DNA from: Caldisericales bacterium | GTDB taxonomy: Bacteria; Caldisericota; Caldisericia; JAAYUI01 | Direction: 5' to 3' | Assembly: GCA_022707885.1 (NCBI GenBank) | Contig: JAKIZT010000008.1 | Location: 26,501-90,500, forward strand | DNA: 64,000 nucleotides | In this document: in pieces, positions 35,653 through 44,811 of the stretch | Layout of the letters: each line of letters opens with the position of its first letter | Numbering within the stretch: the first letter of the stretch is position 1 | Translations under genes and position numbers: made by a program | Notes under the pieces: generated by a model | Seen by the model: only the letters and a program-made list of their open reading frames with translations | Database searches by the model: none | Told to the model about the DNA's origin: nothing

Positions 35653-36471
35653 TCATGGTTGTTTTGGGCATGGTTCTTCCAGATTTTCTACTAATTGGCA
35701 TATGTTTTTATCTGGATCGCACCAGTCTTTCTTGAAGATTTCTTCAAATTCACTGGCTAATTTTGAATCGACGATTTTTAAATTAATTTCTTTATTTTTA
35801 TCATACAACCCATAATGACTTATGTTAGAAGATCCAATCCAGATTGTATCTTTCCCAAATAAAAATATCTTTCTATGCAATTTCTGATAATTATCGTTGC
35901 AAAATTGCCACCATCGTACTTCGCAATTTTTGTTATTTCTTGCATTTTCTAAGTTGCACTCAAAGTCTACCATTCTACTATATTTAGCATTATCACTTTC
36001 AGCATAGTCATTATGTTGCCGATAGTCTAAGATTATTTTAATATCAATATCTTTCTCTTCTGCTCTCTTTTTCAGCGAGTCAAGAATATCTGAATCTGTT
36101 AACTCATACATCTCAATCCATATGCGTTTCGTATTTTTGTCTTCTATCAATTCCTTTAATTTTGTGAGTGATGCCTTATTTTTCTCAGTGTACATTTCTA
36201 TTGTCGGGGTTTCCATTGCCAAAGATGCTGTGCCGCTTTTTTTGTTCCACTCAATGTTTGCACCGAGTGATTCCCCCATAAACCTGAAGGGCACCATGAG
36301 CGTGCCATTGACCAGCTGGGGTGGGACGTCAAGTGAAACTTTCTTCCCGTTTGCAACAGCTTCTTTTTTGCCAAGAGTGACCACAACTTTCTTTTCCCCG
36401 GCATAAGCAACTGATGACAGTAGAGCTATTACGACCAAAAGACCAACCATCAATTTTTGCTTGTTGTTCAT
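35653..36471 (-). CDS. Secreted stalk-domain / phospholipase D-like fusion protein
   Basis: A 272-residue exported protein. Residues 1-24 are a signal peptide ending in VAYA. A single stalk ('copper amine oxidase N-terminal') domain follows (about 28-90: VSLDVPPQLVNGTLMVPFRF and ESLGANIEW). The rest (about 95-265) is a phospholipase-D-type domain with one HKD motif, HRKIFLFGKDTIWIGSSN (His199, Lys201, then GSxN ending at Asn216). A one-HKD protein must dimerise to form an active site, as Nuc-type nucleases do; the substrate (lipid or nucleic acid) cannot be decided. A GGGGGTGG site precedes ATG 36471; a GTG six bases earlier is less likely. Confidence 0.85.
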   Translation of the reverse strand: MNNKQKLMVGLLVVIALLSSVAYAGEKKVVVTLGKKEAVANGKKVSLDVPPQLVNGTLMVPFRFMGESLGANIEWNKKSGTASLAMETPTIEMYTEKNKASLTKLKELIEDKNTKRIWIEMYELTDSDILDSLKKRAEEKDIDIKIILDYRQHNDYAESDNAKYSRMVDFECNLENARNNKNCEVRWWQFCNDNYQKLHRKIFLFGKDTIWIGSSNISHYGLYDKNKEINLKIVDSKLASEFEEIFKKDWCDPDKNICQLVENLEEPCPKQP

Positions 36472-36496
36472 ATCCACCCCCAGATAGCAATCATAA

Positions 36497-37564
36497 CTAA
36501 TTCGTTAAACTTATTTTTTTTCGCAAATATTGTATATAAATGACAGATACCAGATAAATGCAAAAAGCTGTAGCGGCCATAATATGATCTGCAATTTTGT
36601 ATTCTGGCATTGTAATGCTTGCAAAGCTAAGCAATATTGGCAACAACAAGACATAGGTTATTATAGAGAGATTGATTTTGTATGTATGCACATTTTCTTT
36701 GTACAAACCACGCTGTGCGAAGAAAATTCCTGTAAAACCAAGGCTTATTGATAGTATTGCGCCAAGGATTCGGTATGGCATGTCGATTTCTGGAGGCAAA
36801 GAAATTATTGGGCCAAGAAAAGTCACCGACAAAGCATAATAAAACAGTATTTGGAGTAGATAAAACGACGTTTTTGGCTCGTATTTTGAGTAGTTTTTCT
36901 TGGTAAACAAATAACAGTCTCCAAAAATGACCAGCATTGCATATGAAGAGCAAAAGATGGCCTGTTCGACATCCTGCCTTGGATTGGGGGTGATGATTTT
37001 TTTATCACCTTTTGGGGTATATTCCGTCTCGTATTGAATATGCTTATGTATGTTCTCGTTTATCCAGGCACTGATATGCTGCCTCTTGTTATCAATCTTG
37101 TCCTTATTTTTGTTGTACTCGTCAATGGCTTCCTTGCTTAGAACAAGTGATTTGCCTTTTTTTAAAAAAGTTTCGCATTTGAGCATTGTATCAATTTTGT
37201 TTTCATAGTCACTGTGTTCGATTGTTTCATCCAAAAAGAGATCGTCTTCCTCATCTACATCGTCGCTTCCCATGATATGTGAATATGTAACAAAATCTGT
37301 TATGTAATGAACAATCCAGGCCAAAGGAGCAACACAATCTTTGCTAATCATGCCATTTGAGAGGTCTGCTCTGCTTAAAAGGTCGCCAACTATCCCATCC
37401 AGCTGGTGCATCGTTTTCTTTGTGAATCGATGTCTTGCCATCTTCATTTTGTCCGGGGTCATTATTTTGTTATCAAGCAATTCGACTGGATAGTTGGTTT
37501 GTGCATAGCAATTGAATGTAATTATTGCAGATCGGGCAATGAAAATGTGACTATAGCTATTCAT
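36497..37564 (-). CDS. Membrane protein with phospholipase-C-like N-terminal region
   Basis: A 355-residue protein. The N-terminal part (about 1-110) is cytosolic-looking, with His/Asp clusters in YSHIFIARSA, MARHRFTKKTMHQLDG and VHYITDFVTYSHIMG, a spacing reminiscent of zinc-dependent phospholipase C-type proteins; I treat that as a weak match. About four hydrophobic segments lie in the C-terminal third (around 235-350). GGAGG lies 12 nt before ATG 37564, farther than usual. Function unknown; its neighbour at 36471 is a secreted phospholipase-D-like protein, so a lipid-related role would fit. Confidence 0.55.
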   Translation of the reverse strand: MNSYSHIFIARSAIITFNCYAQTNYPVELLDNKIMTPDKMKMARHRFTKKTMHQLDGIVGDLLSRADLSNGMISKDCVAPLAWIVHYITDFVTYSHIMGSDDVDEEDDLFLDETIEHSDYENKIDTMLKCETFLKKGKSLVLSKEAIDEYNKNKDKIDNKRQHISAWINENIHKHIQYETEYTPKGDKKIITPNPRQDVEQAIFCSSYAMLVIFGDCYLFTKKNYSKYEPKTSFYLLQILFYYALSVTFLGPIISLPPEIDMPYRILGAILSISLGFTGIFFAQRGLYKENVHTYKINLSIITYVLLLPILLSFASITMPEYKIADHIMAATAFCIYLVSVIYIQYLRKKISLTN

Positions 37565-37646
37565 ATGGTCTATGCACCTCCTACATAGATATATATCATA
37601 TCAATTTTAAAATAATGGTTGGGATATCTCAACACAAATAATGAAA

Positions 37647-37675
37647 TCTCAATCCCGCTTCAAGCGGGATTGAGA
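37647..37675 (-). terminator. Probable terminator after the TM2 gene
   Basis: Perfect 14-bp arms TCTCAATCCCGCTT (37647-37660) and AAGCGGGATTGAGA (37662-37675) around one C. It lies 16 nt after the TM2 gene on the minus strand, followed by ATTTCATTATTTG. The T-run is imperfect. Confidence 0.6.
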
Positions 37676-37691
37676 AAAAGGGCTATTTTTA

Positions 37692-38153
37692 TTACAGGCC
37701 TGATGAAATTGTTTTAGCTATTTCTGTGTTGGCTTCTCTGGTTTGTTTTTTGAATGTAAAAATATCAATTATAATCAGGATAAGAAGAACTAAAGCAATT
37801 AGCGAGCCCAGTATTATAAAGAAAATCACGGGAAGGAACCCGCACTCAAAAAAGAATTTTTCCATCATGCCTGTTCTTAGCATCGGAATTATTGGACTGC
37901 AGCATAATGCTACGATTTTGCCAATCATTAAAAGAATTATCGATGCTAGACCCATTCCAAAGTACAAAAATCCCGCATTCTTTTGGCCAAGGTAGAACTT
38001 GTGGATACCAAAAAAACCGACTGACAAGCAAATTGCTAGGTTAATCCAGCAGTTTTTCATATTACCATAAAACTCTATTTTAAATCTCAATTGTTTTTCT
38101 TCATCTAGCGCTCCAGAGTAGTCCCTGATGATATCTTTGTCCATTTCTTCCAT
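37692..38153 (-). CDS. TM2-domain membrane protein
   Basis: A 153-residue protein. Residues 35-80 show the TM2 pattern: two membrane helices around a short turn with GFFGIHKFYLGQKNAGFLY. A third, strongly hydrophobic segment lies near 105-135 (VIFFIILGSLIALVLLILIIID). TM2 proteins are widespread but their role is not established. GGAGGGG precedes ATG 38153. A hairpin terminator lies just past the stop. Confidence 0.85.
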   Translation of the reverse strand: MEEMDKDIIRDYSGALDEEKQLRFKIEFYGNMKNCWINLAICLSVGFFGIHKFYLGQKNAGFLYFGMGLASIILLMIGKIVALCCSPIIPMLRTGMMEKFFFECGFLPVIFFIILGSLIALVLLILIIIDIFTFKKQTREANTEIAKTISSGL

Positions 38154-38217
38154 TTCACCCCTCCGTTTTTATTTTCTGGGAACAGATACTGATATTTTAT
38201 AGAACTGTTTGTGCGGA

Positions 38218-38282
38218 TGTCAAACTATTGATTTGAACTAAGTTTGACAAGTTAAAAACTTTTTCTTTCGCAAACTGTCAAA
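38218..38282 (+). promoter_or_regulatory. TGTCAAA/TTTGACA repeats before the kinase-fold gene
   Basis: TGTCAAA occurs at 38218-38224 and 38276-38282, with the inverted form TTTGACA at 38243-38249 between them. The three copies form a possible operator, with the last one 10 nt before ATG 38292. No matching -10 box is obvious. Confidence 0.35.
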
Positions 38283-38291
38283 TAGTATTGC

Positions 38292-39272
38292 ATGGACAAA
38301 AATGCACACGACCTCCTAGATAGTGCGGTTCTGCAAAAGGGTCTCGCACAATTTGGTCTGGATCCAGGATCGGCCAGACCTTGCGAGGCCTGCGAAAATT
38401 TTGTTTACGACTGTGATGGTAAAATAATTGCGAGGTTCACCCACTCGAGCCACAGGACGCTTGAGCAGGTGCTTTCCGAGCTTGATTTTATCTCCTATCT
38501 GGCTGGCAATGGGGTGCCCTGCTCGAGGCCTGTTTGTGGTACTGATGGCAGAAAGGCATTCAAGGTTGATGCAGGAAGTTCCTATTTTACAGTTTCTGCT
38601 TTTGAAAAGGCCAAGGGAGTGCCTCCTTCCAGTGAGAACACTACAAAAGAAGTAATATCAAGGCTCGGTCAGGTCATAGGGATGACCCACAGGCTGGCCA
38701 AATCTTATATTCCATCTTCGGGGATTGAAAAGAGGCCACATCTTTTTGAAGATGAATACTATGCAAATCCAGAAAAATATTTCCTTGAAGGCGACACAGA
38801 GATGCTCCAGGCTTTCAGGAAGAATATGGACAGATGCAGGCTGATTGAAGCATTAACCGACAATTTTGGACTGGTGCACACTGATTTCCATCAGGGGAAT
38901 TTTTTTGTCGAAGATGGTGAAATAACTGTTTTTGATTTTGACGATTCGGCATATTTTTATTTTGCCGATGATATTGCAATGCCACTTTTTTATCGCATGT
39001 CAGGAGTAAGCGAAAACAGGATCCAGATTGCAACAGAATTCTTTGCCAGCTTGATTGAAGGGTACAAGAAAGAAAATGATCTAGGTGTGAACCAGCTTGG
39101 TCTCATGGGTGATTTCTTTGCTCTCAGAGAGACTCTCCTTTTTGGCCTGATCGGAAGGTTTGTTGATTTGCAAAATATGAGTCCTGATAAAAAAGCCAAA
39201 TTGACGGAACGGAGAAGTGCAATACTCTCTGGAAGGCCTTTCCTTGATATTGATTTCAGGCAATTTGCATAA
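38292..39272 (+). CDS. Aminoglycoside-phosphotransferase-fold (APH) kinase
   Basis: A 326-residue protein with an APH-type kinase fold. The catalytic loop is HTDFHQGNFFV (His196, Asp198, Asn203) and the metal-binding VFDFDD (Asp215, Asp217) follows. The N-terminal lobe shows the strands KIIARFTHSSH. The family includes homoserine kinase type II, choline kinases and APH enzymes; the substrate cannot be picked from the sequence. No ribosome-binding site precedes the ATG, and the nearby TGTCAAA/TTTGACA repeats suggest regulated expression. Confidence 0.85.
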   Translation: MDKNAHDLLDSAVLQKGLAQFGLDPGSARPCEACENFVYDCDGKIIARFTHSSHRTLEQVLSELDFISYLAGNGVPCSRPVCGTDGRKAFKVDAGSSYFTVSAFEKAKGVPPSSENTTKEVISRLGQVIGMTHRLAKSYIPSSGIEKRPHLFEDEYYANPEKYFLEGDTEMLQAFRKNMDRCRLIEALTDNFGLVHTDFHQGNFFVEDGEITVFDFDDSAYFYFADDIAMPLFYRMSGVSENRIQIATEFFASLIEGYKKENDLGVNQLGLMGDFFALRETLLFGLIGRFVDLQNMSPDKKAKLTERRSAILSGRPFLDIDFRQFA

Positions 39273-39331
39273 GGTTTCCAAAACATAAAAAAACTGGTAA
39301 AATCTCTCCAACAAAAAATGGAGGAGAGAAA

Positions 39332-40123
39332 ATGGACAAGGACAATTTAAGACAGATTATCAATATCATTGCCACAGCAGCAATGATTTTTGTTAATTAT
39401 CTTGCCAATGCACTCCCGCTTGGTGGAAGAAATACTGGTGAATTGGCCAGTCTTTATTACAACGATCCGATCAAGGTGTCCATCATTCCGTCTGGATATG
39501 CTTTTGCAATTTGGGGAGTTATTTATCTTCTGCTTGCCTTTTTTGTCGTCTACCAGGCGCTTCCATCCCAAAAGGGAAATGAAATCTCCAGGAAGATCGG
39601 CTGGTGGTATTCTGTAACGTGCCTGTTCAATATAATGTGGATTTTTTTCTGGCATCTGCTTGACCATGTATATTCCATCATTCCAATGCTGTTTTTGCTG
39701 CTTTCGCTCATCATGCTTTATCAGAAACTCGAAATAGGGAAAGCTGGAGTTTCGCTTGTGGACAGATTGGCTTACAAGGCACCATTTTCCATATACCTTG
39801 GCTGGATAACAGTGGCAACTGTTGTTAATGTTTCGGTTTTTATTGTTAAAATCCCATCACTTCACCAGTTCTTTCTATCCATTGCTTCTACCGGAGTCTG
39901 GTCGATCCTGGTTTTGGTTGTAGCCACGCTCATTGGTTCTGCGACAGCATTTATAAAGAAAGACTATCTCTACCCGCTTGTGCTTGTGTGGGCGCTTTTT
40001 GCGATTGCAACCAGGAACGATTTTTCTTCAGTCATTGGCGTGACTTCTTTAATATGCGCATTATTGATGCTCATCGATTCAATAGTTGTTGTTATATTGA
40101 GGGTTCAAAACAAGACGATCTGA
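39332..40123 (+). CDS. TspO/MBR-type tryptophan-rich membrane protein
   Basis: A 263-residue protein with about eight membrane segments. It matches the long (about 250-residue) bacterial TspO-like 'tryptophan-rich sensory protein' group: AIWGVIYLLLAFFVVYQ, YSVTCLFNIMWIFFWH and YLGWITVATVVNVSVF are the typical Trp-rich helices. These are larger than the 160-residue TspO. Ligands in the family include porphyrins, but none is shown here. GGAGGAG precedes ATG 39332. Confidence 0.85.
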   Translation: MDKDNLRQIINIIATAAMIFVNYLANALPLGGRNTGELASLYYNDPIKVSIIPSGYAFAIWGVIYLLLAFFVVYQALPSQKGNEISRKIGWWYSVTCLFNIMWIFFWHLLDHVYSIIPMLFLLLSLIMLYQKLEIGKAGVSLVDRLAYKAPFSIYLGWITVATVVNVSVFIVKIPSLHQFFLSIASTGVWSILVLVVATLIGSATAFIKKDYLYPLVLVWALFAIATRNDFSSVIGVTSLICALLMLIDSIVVVILRVQNKTI

Positions 40124-40259
40124 GAATGCATTGCTTGTTGTTATATAGAATTTAACCAGAAACCAATTCAAGCTTGATTTAACGATTTTGAAGGCTTGTT
40201 GACTGGTATTCTGGCAGTAATATACTCATTTACAACAATGTAACCAAGGAAGGTGTTTT

Positions 40260-42992
40260 ATGACATCCAGGTCTGTCATCAGGATCATGACGGTTTTAAT
40301 GGTGTGTGCATCAATATTGGCACCTAGTTTTTCTGCAATCTCTCCTGGCACAGTTCAGGCGGCTATCAAACCAAGTTATCAAATTACTGCCTACACCATT
40401 GCGATGTCGCAAAACTTGAAGGATAACACCACTGATATTGTTTGCGAGATTGAATTCAAGGCCTTCCAGGATATCAAAAATGTTTACCTTTACATGGACC
40501 CGATATTCAAAGTGAAATCTGTAAAAGGATTGTCAGATTTCATCCAGGAAAAAGATTTGCTGATAATACCAGTCCAGGGTAAAAAAGACAAAACTTTTAC
40601 AATTTCAATCAATTATGTTGCCAGATTGAATGGAACAGAATATCCTGGCAGGGCATGGAATTATGTTGGGCAGGATGGGATTTACTTTTTCCAGTGGTGG
40701 TATCCTGTGACACTTTTCACCATAGCTGCTGGCTATTCCGATGTTATTTCAATGAATATAACTGCCAACCTGCCAATTGGATGGAAAGCTGCTTCTTCGG
40801 ATATTATTTCGGAGCAAATAAGCAAAGATAAAGCTTTCAATGAGATAAAAATCCAGTCCAGAGACCCATCCTTCTTCTATCATTTCATCGCAGGTCCATA
40901 CGAAATGCTGAAGATAGAAGATCCAAAGAAAGTTATTTCCAAGACTACATTCTTTGGGGCAAAGGACAAGCTTGATCGCGGGAAGGAAATATCATCTGCA
41001 ATTTTTGATCTTCTGGCATACTATGAGTCTGTTTTTGGTACTCCTGCGCCAAAAAATTATATGGTTATCCAGATGCCCGACAAGTTTAAAACAGTTATTG
41101 CTGAAAGGGCGTCTCTCTTCATTCCAACGGCAGCTTTTGCCAAGGTCGAGGAGAAAGACAAAAAAGACAAAAAAATTCTTGATCTGGCTGATCCTGAGTA
41201 TCTGGCAGAAAGAGTTGCCTCCTCCTGGTGGGGTGGCACAGTATTTGGTGTTGGCCCAGAGGCGGAATTTTTAAATACTTCGCTTTCAACGTATTCCGGC
41301 ATCCTCTACATAGGCCAGAAATTTGGCGAATCAAAGATGATCGAAATGCTCAGAAAGGCAAGAGTCGAGTATTTTGAAAAGGTGCAACCCAAAGATGAAA
41401 AGCCACTTTCCTCAATCACCCAGGAAGACAAGCTGGACATCTATTTCAGGAAAAAGGGCCCATTAGTGTTCCACATGTTGCGCCAGGTAATCGGGGAAGC
41501 GTCATTCTTCAAAGGACTCAAGAATTACGCAGGCAAGTTTGCTGGAAAATTTGCCACCATATCTGATATCTCGCAGGAATTGTCAAAGGCTTCTGGAATG
41601 AAGCTGGATTGGTTCTTTGAACAATGGGTGAATCAAGCTGGAAGATTAACATACAATATCGATTTTGTACTTACCCCTGGCAGAAATCCTTACAAATACA
41701 AAATAACACTGGAATCAAAAACTCCTTTCAAGATGCCTTTCAAGATTGATGTAATAATGACCGATCGAACAGTTGAAAGCTTTGACTGGGACCTCAACGA
41801 TCCTGATATGGAAAAAATATTGTCTTCCAAAAAAGAGCCTGTTGGTGCAAGGATCCACAACCCGGAAGGTTATATCCTGACAGATGAATCAATAGTCAAC
41901 ACTCTGACTAAAGGCCCAATTTCAAACTTCTTCTATCTTGGCAATTTCATCATTGCAGAAGGAACATGGCAGGGAAATGAGCTCATGGTTAAAGCTGCTG
42001 ATGCCAGGGCGCAGTTCTACAAAAAGATGCTGAAAAAATACTATAATCTTGATGTGCCGATAGTTTTGGACAAAGATCTCAATTCAGAAGATCTTAAGAA
42101 ATACAACCTGATCCTGATTGGCTGCACTGGTTGCAACAGTATCCTCTACTATTTCTCGGACAAGATACCTGTCAAATTGAACCAGGAAGGCATGCATGTC
42201 CATGACACAATGATTCCAAACCCAGAGCGCGAAGGCGTCTATATCGTGCCCAATCCTTCAAACCCATGGAGTATTGTACTTGCAGATGAATTTTTCTATT
42301 CCACCGACAATTTTGATACGCACAATCTGAATGTTGATTATTACCTGAGGAACCTTAAAACAGGAGATTCTACAAAGGGTTATTTCCACAAATTTGACAA
42401 GAACCTCTGGGAAGCCCCTGTTACACCTGGAGTAAAACTGGATTCTCCAAAAAATAACCAGATTGAGATGTTTGAAAACACATTTACGCTCAAGGGCAAT
42501 GCAACAACTGATTTCTACATCACTTACAATCAGGGAAATCCCAAGGTGTTTGGCACTCCACCAAACAGAGAATTCATACCGGCAGGGCCTTTTGAAAAGA
42601 AGATAGATTTTCTGAGGGGCAAAGAGTTTGTAAATGATAGTCTCATAATTGACTCAAAGACCCAGTTTGCGACATATACAAGAGTGCTGAAACTGGATTT
42701 CAGGGGAGAGATTGAACCCCCGAAAATCAAGCTCCCACAAGTTGTCAGAAGGTTTAAATTAGGCCAGGATGTGGTGATAGACTGGGAGGCAACTGATAAC
42801 GAAACCTTTGAGTCTGATATTCAATTTGCGTGGTCCATTGATCGTAGTTCACCAACCCAGTTTGCAAAAGGCAAAAGGGCGACACTCAAAGGAATCAAGG
42901 TAGGCAAGCACACATTCAAGCTTTATGGGATCGATGCCAGGGGCAATATCAATGCATCAGTTCCGCCAGTTTCATTTGAGGTAGTCAAATAA
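40260..42992 (+). CDS. M1-type peptidase fold without catalytic residues (secreted pseudopeptidase)
   Basis: A 910-residue exported protein. A signal peptide (1-34, ending VQAA) is followed by a beta domain (about 40-205) and an M1-like region (about 206-470). At the zinc site, where the related protein at 50000 has FLAHECAHLSWFGG, this one has YLAERVASSWWGG: His, Glu and His are replaced by Glu317, Arg318 and Ser321. The later Glu of the motif is also lost (LNTSLSTYSGILY versus LSESFAEFSAILY). The flanking scaffold is retained, including KKGPLVF and the C-terminal beta domains (about 480-910). GGAAGG precedes ATG 40260. Confidence 0.85.
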   Translation: MTSRSVIRIMTVLMVCASILAPSFSAISPGTVQAAIKPSYQITAYTIAMSQNLKDNTTDIVCEIEFKAFQDIKNVYLYMDPIFKVKSVKGLSDFIQEKDLLIIPVQGKKDKTFTISINYVARLNGTEYPGRAWNYVGQDGIYFFQWWYPVTLFTIAAGYSDVISMNITANLPIGWKAASSDIISEQISKDKAFNEIKIQSRDPSFFYHFIAGPYEMLKIEDPKKVISKTTFFGAKDKLDRGKEISSAIFDLLAYYESVFGTPAPKNYMVIQMPDKFKTVIAERASLFIPTAAFAKVEEKDKKDKKILDLADPEYLAERVASSWWGGTVFGVGPEAEFLNTSLSTYSGILYIGQKFGESKMIEMLRKARVEYFEKVQPKDEKPLSSITQEDKLDIYFRKKGPLVFHMLRQVIGEASFFKGLKNYAGKFAGKFATISDISQELSKASGMKLDWFFEQWVNQAGRLTYNIDFVLTPGRNPYKYKITLESKTPFKMPFKIDVIMTDRTVESFDWDLNDPDMEKILSSKKEPVGARIHNPEGYILTDESIVNTLTKGPISNFFYLGNFIIAEGTWQGNELMVKAADARAQFYKKMLKKYYNLDVPIVLDKDLNSEDLKKYNLILIGCTGCNSILYYFSDKIPVKLNQEGMHVHDTMIPNPEREGVYIVPNPSNPWSIVLADEFFYSTDNFDTHNLNVDYYLRNLKTGDSTKGYFHKFDKNLWEAPVTPGVKLDSPKNNQIEMFENTFTLKGNATTDFYITYNQGNPKVFGTPPNREFIPAGPFEKKIDFLRGKEFVNDSLIIDSKTQFATYTRVLKLDFRGEIEPPKIKLPQVVRRFKLGQDVVIDWEATDNETFESDIQFAWSIDRSSPTQFAKGKRATLKGIKVGKHTFKLYGIDARGNINASVPPVSFEVVK

Positions 42993-43117
42993 TGGGATTT
43001 GATGATTGGGCAAGATTTGTAGTCATAGGAGTACTAGGCATTGCGGTCGTCTTTCTTGTTGTGCTGCTAGTTGTTGAAAAAATCAAAGGTGCCAACAAGA
43101 ATAAGCAAACAAAATAG
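42992..43117 (+). CDS. Small membrane protein (41 aa), OadG-like
   Basis: An ATG overlaps the preceding stop by one base (TAATG) and gives 41 residues: a short polar start (MGFDDWARF), one membrane helix (VVIGVLGIAVVFLVVLLVV) and a basic tail (EKIKGANKNKQTK). The shape resembles OadG-type small subunits and other single-helix proteins, but a helix plus a basic tail is too generic to assign. Coupling to the pseudopeptidase gene by stop-start overlap supports real translation. It ends before a strong terminator. Confidence 0.6.
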   Translation: MGFDDWARFVVIGVLGIAVVFLVVLLVVEKIKGANKNKQTK

Positions 43118-43142
43118 CAAAGAGGTAAAAAAGAAGAAAGCC

Positions 43143-43180
43143 AATTAAAAAGCTCGGGATTAATCCCGAGCTTTTTAATT
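43143..43180. terminator. Bidirectional intrinsic terminator
   Basis: An 18-bp perfect inverted repeat with arms 43143-43160 and 43163-43180, core AGCTCGGGAT/ATCCCGAGCT and A-rich/T-rich flanks on both sides. It ends the M1-like/small protein unit and works in both directions. Confidence 0.9.
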
Positions 43181-43359
43181 CCAGGTAGTTTCCCAAACCC
43201 TACTCTATCAACTTTGTCATTGCCATAAATGAGCTCGATCCAAGGAGGTATATCGATTCCTTGAAAGATGAATATAATGAATGTTTTCTCGATGAGAAAC
43301 CAACAGACCCACAAACCAATAAATCTGTTATTTTGTTTGAAACGATCCTCTAAAATAAA

Positions 43360-43387
43360 AAAAGACGCCCCTTTTGGGGCGTCTTTT
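43360..43387. terminator. Intrinsic terminator of the PQQ gene
   Basis: A 12-bp stem, AAAAGACGCCCC (43360-43371) with GGGGCGTCTTTT (43376-43387), and the loop TTTT. It lies 26 nt past the stop of the gene at 43414 on the minus strand; the A/T ends of the stem supply a U-run in either direction. Confidence 0.9.
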
Positions 43388-43413
43388 GCTTGATTATTTT
43401 GTAAGGTTTTTGA

Positions 43414-44613
43414 TTACCAGACTTTTGCACCAGTGGAAGCTTTGAGACAGATTGTTTCCTGGCCTACGGTGGCAGTGTTTCTTGATGTCACTACAACGTA
43501 GTCGTTGGTGGTGGCCGGTTTGCAGGATGTTACACCACCAACGCTTGTTTTCCAGACTTCTTTGAGGTTCTGGTCAAGACAGTAAATGATGCCATTGTCA
43601 GTTCCAAAGACAATGTTCGAGTCCTGGACAGCAGATGGTGAGCTGTTTACATAATCATCAGTCTTGAAGTATTCAAGCTTGGCGCCTGTTGCAGCATCCA
43701 GGCAATACATTCCGTTGCCCTTGTCGCTTACGGCCTGTGCGCCGATAAAAACCTTTCCATTGAATACCAGTGGGGTTGACTTGCACCATCTGACATTGTT
43801 GTCGTAGAAGCTCCATACCTTTGTACCTGAGAGAGCATCAACCTTATATACACAACCATCGAGGGAGCCAAAATATAGATAGTAGTTGTCGCCTTCCTTG
43901 ACAAGATTCGTATCACATTCAATTGGTCCACCATCATTGTATGGGTTTGTTGGGTTTGGTCCCTTTCCATCGGTCTCAAAAAAGGCGTTTTTCCATATTT
44001 TGGCATCTTTGCCGGTTGTGCTGTCAACCGGGTAGACTTTCCCCCTGATTGAGCCTGCAAGTATGACGTCAAGCTTTGAATCAGATTTCTCAATTTTAAG
44101 TCTTGCTGGTGTTCCATAAATCCAGCCTTCACCCTTGATCCATTCCCAAACAAGTTTTCCATCCATGCTAAAACACATAACAGTTCCCTTGCCAGAGTTG
44201 AAACCTGTGGTACCAAGGAATATTTTGTCATCGTAAACCATTGGCCTGCTGTAGTGGGCTTTCTCGACCCTGGCCTTCCAGACCTCCTTGCCAGTTGCAA
44301 GCTCCAGGCAAACCAGGAATCTGTATGGGGCCTCTGCCAGTGTTAAGACCTGGTAGACTTTGTCTCCGTATATGGTTGGTGAGGTGTAAACCCTGTCAAC
44401 TGTCTGGTAGGGTTGTGGCCATACTGGACTTTTGTCGCTAAGCTTGAACGCCATTATTCCTGTTTCGCCCTTTACACCAACAACGATGTCTCCTGAAATG
44501 GCAGGGTTTGTTGACTGCCAGAAGCCACCAGCGTCAGTAAAATTGCTTGCTGGAACGATAGTTAGCGCTGTGAGCACAATGATCGCAATTAGAAGGGAAG
44601 CGGTCTTTTTCAT
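43414..44613 (-). CDS. Secreted PQQ-type beta-propeller protein
   Basis: A 399-residue exported protein. Residues 1-25 are a signal peptide (ASLLIAIIVLTALTIVPAS). The rest is a beta-propeller of repeated PQQ-like blades with the pattern AxDxxTGxxxW: GKEVWKARVEKA, GTKVWSFYDNN, LKEVWKTSVGG and the terminal ASTGAKVW. Some propellers of this kind bind PQQ, but most secreted ones are binding scaffolds; no metal- or PQQ-binding residues can be picked out. It resembles the N-terminal propeller of the giant protein at 53693. GGAGG precedes ATG 44613 by nine bases. Confidence 0.85.
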   Translation of the reverse strand: MKKTASLLIAIIVLTALTIVPASNFTDAGGFWQSTNPAISGDIVVGVKGETGIMAFKLSDKSPVWPQPYQTVDRVYTSPTIYGDKVYQVLTLAEAPYRFLVCLELATGKEVWKARVEKAHYSRPMVYDDKIFLGTTGFNSGKGTVMCFSMDGKLVWEWIKGEGWIYGTPARLKIEKSDSKLDVILAGSIRGKVYPVDSTTGKDAKIWKNAFFETDGKGPNPTNPYNDGGPIECDTNLVKEGDNYYLYFGSLDGCVYKVDALSGTKVWSFYDNNVRWCKSTPLVFNGKVFIGAQAVSDKGNGMYCLDAATGAKLEYFKTDDYVNSSPSAVQDSNIVFGTDNGIIYCLDQNLKEVWKTSVGGVTSCKPATTNDYVVVTSRNTATVGQETICLKASTGAKVW

Positions 44614-44774
44614 TTACAATGCCTCCAATTTGGACTTTTAACGATTTTAAGGATGAAAATTCTCGCGTCAACTTGACCAGTGTAAATTCAAAGGAAAGCT
44701 AAGGATTTATATAAAGTTTTTACTTTTGATTCTGCTAACAGGCCTGGTTTAAGATTGTTTTTCGACACTCTGCC

Positions 44775-44803
44775 TTGAGTTTTTGACCCATATTTGGCAA
44801 AAT
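44775..44803 (+). promoter_or_regulatory. Probable gatD promoter, leaderless layout
   Basis: TTGAGT (44775-44780), a 17-bp spacer and CAAAAT (44798-44803), which ends 8 nt before ATG 44812. There is no ribosome-binding site, so the mRNA may start at the ATG. Confidence 0.5.
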
Positions 44804-44811
44804 GCAAAACC

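Noticed and set aside
43187..43353. A plus-strand frame of about 50 codons with a coding-like composition, ending at TAA 43351
   Set aside because: It lacks any ATG, GTG or TTG start and follows a terminator; it may be a gene remnant but cannot be called.
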